Origin: Athripsodes cinereus
Taxonomy: Eukaryota; Arthropoda; Insecta; Trichoptera; Leptoceridae
Assembly (NCBI GenBank): GCA_947579605.1
Contig: OX388322.1
Location: forward strand, 372,001 to 436,000
DNA: 64,000 nucleotides
Direction: 5' to 3'
The first letter of the stretch is position 1, and each line of letters opens with the position of its first letter. The notes beneath the pieces are model-generated. The model was not told where the DNA came from, did no database searches, and worked only from the letters and a program-made list of their open reading frames with translations. Below, in pieces: positions 56,645 to 64,000 of this stretch. Position numbers and translations under genes: made by a program.

Positions 56645-58480
56645 CGTCGTAGGTTGTTTGTGTAACATAACTTTCAAACAAAATATTGGTCTTTCAATAC
56701 GCCCAAATATTCAAAAACATTTTTTTTAAATTGGTGAGCCGTAGGCGAAATAAACGAGGCAATGACGTTTAACAAAAAATATATTAAAAACCATAATAGA
56801 AAAATAGCATTTCCAGGCAATGGCTAGAAATAGTTTGTTGTTTTCGTTATTTGCGATACATTATTATTCAGACCCATGTCGATCCAATAGAAATATTGAC
56901 AGGATACAAGCATTAGGTATATTATTATTATTCACATACATATATACATAGTTCCTACATAATTCAAACCCATAATTCTGAAGAATAAATTTAAGATAGG
57001 GTGAACACTAGAATACTAACTATTAATACTAACCAGTTAATTGATTTCTACTGAAAAAATTAGACTAAAAATCAAGCTTTCTCTTTATTCAATATTTCTA
57101 GAATATATTATCCTAATATACTCCTAATATCTCTGAGTATTACTATTAATTGTTTTTATTGAACACATAAGAATTAAAACAGATATAATAATAACGCTTT
57201 CAAAAGCTATACAAAGAATACATTCGTTGATCGAAGGAAGTATACATCAACAAAAAAACTAAGCATTAACTCAAAAAATTTCTTTTCAAACAAATTCAAA
57301 GTTAAAACTTTAAAACTTCACAACTTTGATCCCCAAAGACTTGCTCGATATCAAATCATTAAGTACTTTTCTATATCAGAACAAATTTTAAGATACGTAC
57401 TTACCAAACGTGTTTTTTTTTGCGCAGCGTGTTTGGAAAAAAATATTTGTAAATATTTTATTTTCTTTAATACGTACTCTTAAAATTTGTTCATGGTAAG
57501 TACTAATCGACCTTTCTAATTTTAAGTTATAGTTATTAACTAATTTACAAAAAAATTCGATACTTATATTTTTAAATTCATATTCTATTAATATTCAATA
57601 CTCGTATTACGAATTCCAAATCAAAATTGATTTTGTTTTATGAAGAGCCATTCTTCAATATCATTAATAATAAATTATATTTTGTTGTGAGTCCCAAACA
57701 AATTAATTGAACATAATAAGGCAGCAACTGCAACACATTGTAAATTACCAAATAATATTTTATTATCAAATATGTATAAAAAATGATTCTATGAACTAAG
57801 ACATTTACTTTTCTAAGAACTAAGACGAATTTGATATGTTTGAATTTGAGAAAAATCCAACATGAAATATTAATTTTTCAATATGTACATTAATTTATAA
57901 TTTAATTTAAAAATATACCTGTTTTTGAAAACTTCCAATATTGTAATAAAATATAAACACAGATTATTTCAAACACAATAATGATATTATATGCCCGCGT
58001 TTTAAGCCTTATCATTGCATATATTTTTGATGCCTTTAATGGTTATACGAATTTGTACAGCTATTAGACAGTATTTTGTGTGATCATGTGTAGACTCAGT
58101 CATTTTGAGTCCAACTTTGAACGTAAAGTATTTTTATCACACATTATGGTTACAACTCGCTTAGCTTAGCAACTAGCTTGATACTATATTGCCTTCTGTG
58201 CTGGGATTGGTATCTGAATTCAAATCCTTCTCGTGATCTTTTTACATTATCCGTCAATTTTTATTTAAATTTATTGACTTGTTTGGTTTTACTGTGCCGA
58301 AAACTTTAGATGCTAACGCAGCCACCCCATAACTATAGACGTGTGCTTTTTTTCTTCAGGTTTCACGGTTCTTATAATAATAATGTCTGGTTTGATGCCT
58401 CTCCGTATAATTATTATCTCGAGCTTTCGGCGAGCATGCTGCAAAAAACAAAACTTCAAAGATAACTACGGACACCGAGA
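56645..58480. other. Unassigned AT-rich stretch
   Basis: Includes one inverted repeat, 57378-57496 (GAACAAATTTTAAGATACGT against its complement). No genes recognised. Confidence 0.35.
57378..57496. repeat. Inverted repeat, arms about 22-25 bp
   Basis: GAACAAATTTTAAGATACGT on the left; the reverse complement of the right arm reads GAACAAATTTTAAGAGTACG. Possibly a small MITE. Confidence 0.45.
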
Positions 58481-58492
58481 TCCCGATCTTCT

Positions 58493-58645
58493 CCTTCTTC
58501 TCCTGCCGCTCTTAACGGAGGCTGACGTCCATCTCTTGAAACTCCTCACGATCCTGAGCCAATCTGATGAGGGTTGCTGCATCCGGTATTCCAAACCACT
58601 GCCGCAAATTCTTGAACCATGGTGCTCTTTTACGCCCCTTATACA
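58493..58645 (-). pseudogene. RTE-like retrotransposon C-terminal fragment
   Basis: The minus strand reads GRKRAPWFKNLRQWFGIPDA, then LIRLAQDREEFQEMDVSLR and a stop. It parallels the SWLRNLREWxG .. AQDRxxW endings of insect RTE-like elements and the SWLRNKQQWTG at 18110-18690. It ends with an AGAAGAAGGAGAAG run. No RT domain. Confidence 0.65.
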
Positions 58646-59244
58646 AGTAGAGATCCCGATAAATAGACAGTAATATTATATGTATCAATTCTGAAGTGTA
58701 GGTAATATTTAATCAATTTTCCGTTGGAAATATAACTTGAAGAAATAAAATGATAAGCAACAATCACATAATTACTATGTAAAAGTTCCTTATAATATGT
58801 AATCATAAAAGTTTTGTAGCATGTCATGTGCGACACGAATATTATATTTCATAATAATCATATAATAAGTTATGAAACTTAATTCACACTTTGTTGTCAC
58901 ACACGCATGAAGTAATTAAGAACACACTTACAAAATAATATATGAAGTTTAATTGAAGTGGTGAATAAGTAACACACCAAAAAGTTAATATACAAAGATA
59001 GTTATAAATAGAAAACACTGCAAATGCATATTGTAGGTACAATATGCAAAGGTTTAGCATAAGAAATGCATAAAAATAAATCAATATACCTTTTCTCTCT
59101 GCTAACCCTTCATGAGATTAATATAATATGGTGATAAAGTATCGTCAAACTCCTCGCGGGAGCATAGGACAGAAACTAGCCTCCTCCATTGTTTATTGTT
59201 TATTGTTTCTTATTGTCCCTAGGTCCCTATTATGGAGGCACTTG
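58646..59244. other. Unassigned stretch
   Basis: Nothing recognisable apart from a short GCCTCCTCCATTGTTTATTG-type repeat-like patch. Confidence 0.3.
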
Positions 59245-59485
59245 GACTCGTCATATATACTTACATTTTATATAATTAATCATAATTTCATAATTTCAAA
59301 CACAGTCAATCAAAGAAACAATTAAAGTCAAATAAAATATCAAATTAATATACTCTCTCTACGAGTCTATCAAATTAATAGACTCGTAATATATACATTT
59401 TATATAATTAATCATAATTTCATTATTTCAAACACAGTCAATCAAAGAAACAATTAAAGTCAAATAAAATATCAAATTAAATATC
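59245..59485. repeat. Local tandem duplication, unit about 135 bp
   Basis: GACTCGTCATATATAC .. CAAAGAAACAATTAAAGTCA (from 59245) is repeated from GACTCGTAATATATAC (59381) with few differences. Confidence 0.8.
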
Positions 59486-59495
59486 AAATTAGAAC

Positions 59496-59660
59496 GTCTC
59501 TGTGCTAATCGCGTCACCTCTTCCCACGAAATTCCCTGCGCTCTGATATCGTTGTCATAGGAACGGTGTATTGTGAAAGAGGGACGCCCGGGTCGATGGA
59601 ACCCTTGCGGATGGAAGAACAGTGCTCTTTTTGGCCAACTATCATTGGGCATTCTCAGAA
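59496..59660 (-). pseudogene. Non-LTR retrotransposon C-terminal fragment
   Basis: The minus strand reads MPNDSWPKRALFFHPQGFHR, PGRPSFTIHRSYDNDIRAQG, ISWEEVTRLAQRRSN. The order RMPxxxxPKRALFxxPxGxRRPGRP .. WEEVxxLAQDRxxW is typical of the end of RTE/CR1-like ORFs. It is short and isolated. Confidence 0.65.
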
Positions 59661-59989
59661 CATGACCCAGCTAGGACCATCGTCTCTCCAAGAATAAATA
59701 TGATATAGATACTATTTAACATATGCTTTTATACATTTTTGTATCAATCTATACCATCCATTTTCTCCCCTTAGTATTAAATGTATTCAAACTCGGTTTG
59801 TTTGTTGAAATCCTTTTAATCTGTTGATACACATAAACAAACTTGAGCATGACAATGACTTTGTAAGTCGAAACCAAATTACTAGATTATTAAAAAGTAG
59901 TAAAACTTAAACCATTTGTGTTTTCTTTTTTTTTAAACTTTGTTATAAAAAATAAACTTCAACTCAACCAATTAAGAAATGAATATTGT

Positions 59990-60056
59990 GTTTCAACATG
60001 AATAAAAATTGTTTTTATATAAATTATATAAAAACAATTTTTATTCACGTTGAAAC
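59990..60056. repeat. Near-perfect 67-bp hairpin palindrome
   Basis: GTTTCAACATGAATAAAAAT (59990) is mirrored by ATTTTTATTCACGTTGAAAC (to 60056), with arms of about 32 bp and a 3-bp centre. No clear duplication around it. Confidence 0.75.
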
Positions 60057-60085
60057 TATAAAAAGCTATTTTCCTCTTTCTTCTC

Positions 60086-60330
60086 TTTCATGTCGGTCCC
60101 TCAGTGCTGAGGATCGTGACCAACATGACCCTAACCAAGCGACAAGCTCCTCCACCGTGCCCTGTCCTCTGCCCGCTTAAACGCATCACACACTGTACCC
60201 TCTGCAGCATCTCTCAGACCATCTTGTTGGTACTCGGCCCCTGCTTCTTCTTGCTTCGACTCCACCAGACAAAATATTTTTTTCCAGATTGTCTGGCTCA
60301 CATCTAATAATATTTTCTATATGGTTGACT
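60086..60330 (-). pseudogene. RTE-like retrotransposon C-terminal fragment, frameshifted
   Basis: The minus strand reads EPDNLEKNILSGGVEARRSR, GRVPTRWSE, then in another frame GLRDAAEGTVCDAFKRAEDR, ARWRSL and HVGHDPQH. It is the same family as 5976-6240 (DNLEKVIMTGVVEGRRGRGR and GHDPQD), with frameshifts and a stop. Confidence 0.7.
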
Positions 60331-60744
60331 AAATAACTATATGCACATAATAGCCCGGCATATTTTCGTACATGCATTTTGCATATCTTGTATATTTTTC
60401 AGGCATAATATAAATGTCGTACCTACTCATAAAGTTGCATAATTCGTTTTTTAGTCATGACTTCACAATAAACTTATATTATTAACGTGATACGTTGTTT
60501 CAGAATTATCGTAGTATGAGTAATAGTCAGTTTCTTAGTCAAATATTGAATTCCCATTACTACTTGTAAACTTATCTGCATATGGAACTTTGTATGTATA
60601 TACTTAATAACTTTTATCTGTGTCTACACAATATTATCGTTTATATTATTAAACTTTATATTATTGCCTTCTAAATATTAATTGAATTTAATGTTTCAGT
60701 GTCAAAATTGTGAAAAGATTGTACAATCTTATTTATTCACATTC
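60331..60744. other. Unassigned stretch
   Basis: Nothing recognisable. Confidence 0.3.
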
Positions 60745-60870
60745 CGAAATTAAATATTTTATTCAATTCAATCAATCAATAAGAACGTACAAAATGTTGA
60801 GACAATTTATCACCAATATGGCTACAATTTAGAGGCAGCAGCCTCACTAGGTTGCCCTGTATCGAGGCGT
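60745..60870 (-). repeat. Dispersed retroelement 3' end, family D
   Basis: Plus-strand AATCAATCAATAAGAACGTA, TTGAGACAATTTATCACCAA and GGCTACAATTTAGAGGCAGC match 23255-23330 and extend beyond it. Confidence 0.5.
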
Positions 60871-61164
60871 GCTGTGTATAAAAAAATAATATACAGTTTA
60901 CAAAGGATTAATACATCCTACCAAAAAATATCAGAATTAATCCTCATCGCAAAAAATACCTTTTAAGACATGGCTGTAGAAATATAGTTGAATTTTAAAA
61001 TGTATAATGCATCTATTGATTTTATAATGATATTTTTTTTATTTTATTTCTTTTGTTTGTTATTTCAATTGTTATTATAGTATTCCCTGATTACTGTTTG
61101 ATCTTCGACACTATAAATTATTTAATATATTGTCATGTCATTGTTGTGTCTACTACATATGTAT

Positions 61165-61228
61165 TTTGTTAACATGTAAAAGGCTTGTTGCCGTGTATGT
61201 TTAAATAAATAAATAAATAAATAAATAC
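61165..61228 (+). repeat. Dispersed retroelement 3' end, family B
   Basis: TTAACATGTAAAAGGCTTGT, TGCCGTGTATG and an AATAAATAAATAAATA tail. Confidence 0.6.
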
Positions 61229-62414
61229 AATGATTCAAAATTAAATGTGAAAATTATAACAAATAGTCAGCTTTCTAGGTTCAATGATCCCATAGAACAA
61301 TAATTTAACGAGCTTTTGGAAAGAAGGTTTATGTCTTCCGCTCAATCTCACACTAACTTATTCTCTTATGTGGCTTTAGAATAACAAACATATTCCGGAA
61401 ATAAATTATGTACATAAAACAAAATTTATAACAAAGATATTGGGAATATATCTATACTTACATACGTATTGTATTTCAATGTCGAACAGTTTTTCTTCTC
61501 GATAAAACTTTCACAAAGAAATTAAGTGTTTACAACAATCTTGTATCTAAATTGACAATGAAAAAAGTTCATTTTTTAATAAAAGAGAAAGAAAAAGGTA
61601 GAATACATACTATTAGATACATTAAATTAATATTTATAGATATATTTTCCACATCAAATTAAAATACAAATTTTAATTATGTCCTTTAGCACACAATCGA
61701 GATTTTCTGTTACATCAGATGAAACATGCAATGTAAACATCCGAAAACCAAAACGCAGATGGCGTGAAGTAGTGAGTAATGAAAAAGTTTATTGTTTACA
61801 GGAATTAAATTTCTAAATAAGGGATGAAATAAGCATCTCATTACATACCTAAGTAATTTAAAAAGAGTCTATTCAATGTGTCGATTAGGTATAAGAATTC
61901 CATAATAAAGTTAAAAAATAACGTTTTTTCTTCTGTATTATTTTTATATACATAGGTACCTACCTAGTATTATTTTTATTTTTTTCAGAAACTTTTGTAA
62001 GATATTGTCAATGTCCTTTGAAGACTTTCCTCCTTTCCTCTCTCAATAAAATCATTATTGTAGAAAAAAGCATTTATTTTTAATTTCTATTAAAGGAGTC
62101 GATACAAATTCCAGAAGATAATTTATGGTAGGTACCATAATATTGTAGATATTCAAACATAGGGAGGTACAAAAATCGTGGGTGTGAAACCTCCCTTTTC
62201 CTTTCCACATAATTCACAAGACTCTGAGAAGATGGGTAGTAGGTAAACATAATGTGTAATTATTTATTGCTTATTGCCTGGAAACGTACATTGACCTCGT
62301 TATACTTGATGTAGGAAATAGAAAGAAACAACAGAAACAAGTTGAAGAATATCAAAGCTTTTACGTGATGTCTTAGAAAATATCATTAATTATTTATTCT
62401 ATGTTCACATTTCA
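61229..62414. other. Unassigned AT-rich stretch
   Basis: No recognisable gene or element. Confidence 0.35.
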
Positions 62415-63005
62415 GCAGGGTTACTCTTAACACAATCTTAATCTTGTCTTCATCTTAACCTTACAATGCGCGAAGTGATTATAGTAAGTAAAAATACCTG
62501 CATGCCAATCCCGCGGTATCTGAGAATAGTCGCCTTCAACATTTACATGACTATACGGTGACCTCAAAAATGTACAGATATTGTTTTTTTTTTCAGACGC
62601 CAGACCCCCTAAACAAACCATATTTTGCGATCGACTAAAAACGAATTTTTGACAATAACCGCAACAATAATACTCAATTACACGGTATACTGTAAATAGA
62701 TTGCTGAATAGTTTGCCAGTAGTCGATCGCTAAGTACAGTTTGTCTACGGCCCCAGATAATTTGTTTTGACGAAATTAGAAGCTATATTTCACAAAAGTT
62801 GACAAATATCACGACAATATTAATGTTTACACCAATTTCTTGTGAATTCTTTGGATTATGTCACATAATAATCATGTAAATATTTAAAACGACTATCCTC
62901 AGCTACCGCGGGATTGGCATGCACATAATGTTTGACTATAGTTACTTCGCAGTTCGTAGGGTTAAGATTTAGATCGTATTTAGATTGTTTCAAGAGTAAC
63001 CCTGC
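62415..63005. mobile_element. MITE with inverted repeats over 100 bp
   Basis: Left GCAGGGTTACTCTTAACACA and, read inward from 63005, GCAGGGTTACTCTTGAAACA. The arms stay alignable for about 110 bp, through GCATGCCAATCCCGCGGTA in both. The family also includes 7983-8213. No coding. CCTGCAGGCCTGCAGG overlaps the right border, so the duplication cannot be set. Confidence 0.75.
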
Positions 63006-63618
63006 AGGCCTGCAGGTCCAGATATCTAATATCAATCTACTAAATTTTAATTTTATTTCGATTTTATAATAATATTGTAAACGTTGATAAAATATCCTGG
63101 AATTGTTGAATTTTACAGTATCCTTGAGGCGATTTGGTACATTGATTACAATAACAAAACGATGAAATCTTTTGATAAAAACGAAAACTTAAAATAACAA
63201 AATGACAAAATGATTATGTCAAAAAACTGATCATGACATGAACCAGGCTAGTTTGAAGACCCAAAGGCACAATGTGTTGAACCGATCAAATTAAACAGAC
63301 TTTGACTAATCTGGCTGGAAACAAAAGAGGATGATGGTTCAGGGTTGTCCAGAATTTGGGAAACGGATAGAGAAAGATAAATAGAAAGTTTATAGTTGAT
63401 GTCTTAAATAGAAAAAGTCGGTTGTGATATGTTTATTATTCATGTAATTTTTACGAAAAATAACCCAACAAATTCAATTATTGAACGTTTTAAAAAATTA
63501 ACTTTGTCAGTTATTTAATCGGCATCTTCACAATGTCTCCACTCCACTACTCTTTTTCCCATATCTGAACTTTGAATATAGTGTCAAATACATGTCTCTT
63601 AAATATATTAATTGCACG
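63006..63618. other. Unassigned stretch
   Basis: Nothing recognisable. Confidence 0.3.
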
Positions 63619-63631
63619 TTTATTCAGGTTG

Positions 63632-63857
63632 AAATAAATAAAACAAGCGTTTTATTCTACTATTGTTTTATTTGGTGAGAGAGACGTCTTTCGTCTTATA
63701 AGGACATTGTCAATCTGACAAATCAGATAAATCAGATTGACAATGTCCTTATAAGACGAAAGACGTCTCTCTCACCGAATAAATCATTAGTAGAATAAAA
63801 CGCTTGCTTTATTTATTTCGATATGGAATTCTACTACCTAAACACTGACACAGTGAA
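63632..63857. mobile_element. Palindromic Penelope-like insertion with hammerhead-like arms
   Basis: TTTATTCAGGTTG is duplicated at 63619-63631 and 63858-63870. Arms (63632 to about 63719 and 63731 to about 63819) are inverted repeats. Both contain TTGACAATGTCCTTATAAGA and GACGAAAGACGTCTCTCTC. The right arm is followed by a 38-bp unpaired tail (63820-63857; GATATGGAATTCTACTAC). The tail pattern and layout match 35973-36282 and 48117-48552. No protein. Confidence 0.65.
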
Positions 63858-64000
63858 TTTATTCAGGTTGTCTTTCTATCTTGATGGATATAATGGTAGT
63901 AAGAAATTACTTCATAACTAATTACCAAATCTTAGAAATTTACGGTATGATTTGTGATCACGTTTGAAAGAAAAACATTTCCTTTTAAACGCTATAATAT

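Noticed and set aside
1..64000. CRISPR array or bacterial gene cluster
   Set aside because: No regularly spaced repeats with unique spacers, no operons and no bacterial start signals; the only regular array is the 39-bp minisatellite without spacers.

Overview
This window looks like repeat-rich insect nuclear DNA. It is AT-rich, has no operons or bacterial signals, and almost everything recognisable is a transposable element or debris from one: mariner-like, hAT-like and TTAA-type DNA elements, non-LTR retrotransposon fragments, tRNA-derived SINEs, and palindromic insertions resembling Penelope-like terminal repeats. The species cannot be named from sequence alone. No host protein-coding gene, rRNA or functional tRNA was recognised, so the window is best read as intergenic or intronic sequence built from nested insertions.

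Layout. 1-8.9 kb: 3' ends of several non-LTR elements, a TTAA-flanked piggyBac-like element (2592-4376) containing a retroelement remnant, a diverged tandem repeat and a small MITE. 8.95-12.8 kb: a mariner-superfamily element with an intact 358-codon transposase and DD41D spacing. It is split near its 3' end by a 2.5 kb insertion flanked by ATCT. 13.2-15.6 kb: an element with 23-bp inverted repeats and ACAC duplications, carrying about eight TTACGTAAT-like motifs and a nested hAT MITE. 16-19.9 kb: a SINE, an internally deleted mariner copy with perfect ends, a hAT MITE and several retroelement tails.

19.9-43.7 kb: two direct copies of a roughly 12 kb segment (19945-31941 and 32167-43720), separated by 225 bp that begins like a TTAA-type transposon end. 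Copy 1 carries 25 tandem units of a 39-bp minisatellite where copy 2 has one. Copy 2 carries two palindromic insertions absent from copy 1. The pair therefore gives natural filled and empty sites. It could be a true segmental duplication or two haplotypes placed in tandem by assembly.

43.7-64 kb: a decayed third DD41D mariner, a palindromic element containing a nested SINE, a 5'-truncated Jockey/CR1-type retrotransposon on the minus strand interrupted by another retroelement tail, further RTE/CR1-like C-terminal fragments, a MITE with inverted repeats over 100 bp, and a fourth palindromic insertion.

The strongest unusual signal is a set of palindromic insertions (35973-36282, 36657-36921, 48117-48552, 63632-63857). 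Each has 10-17 bp target duplications and a one-sided 38-45 bp tail. Three of the four carry a hammerhead-like motif in their arms. They fit inverted terminal repeats of non-autonomous Penelope-like retroelements. Solo versions of the motif occur elsewhere in the window.
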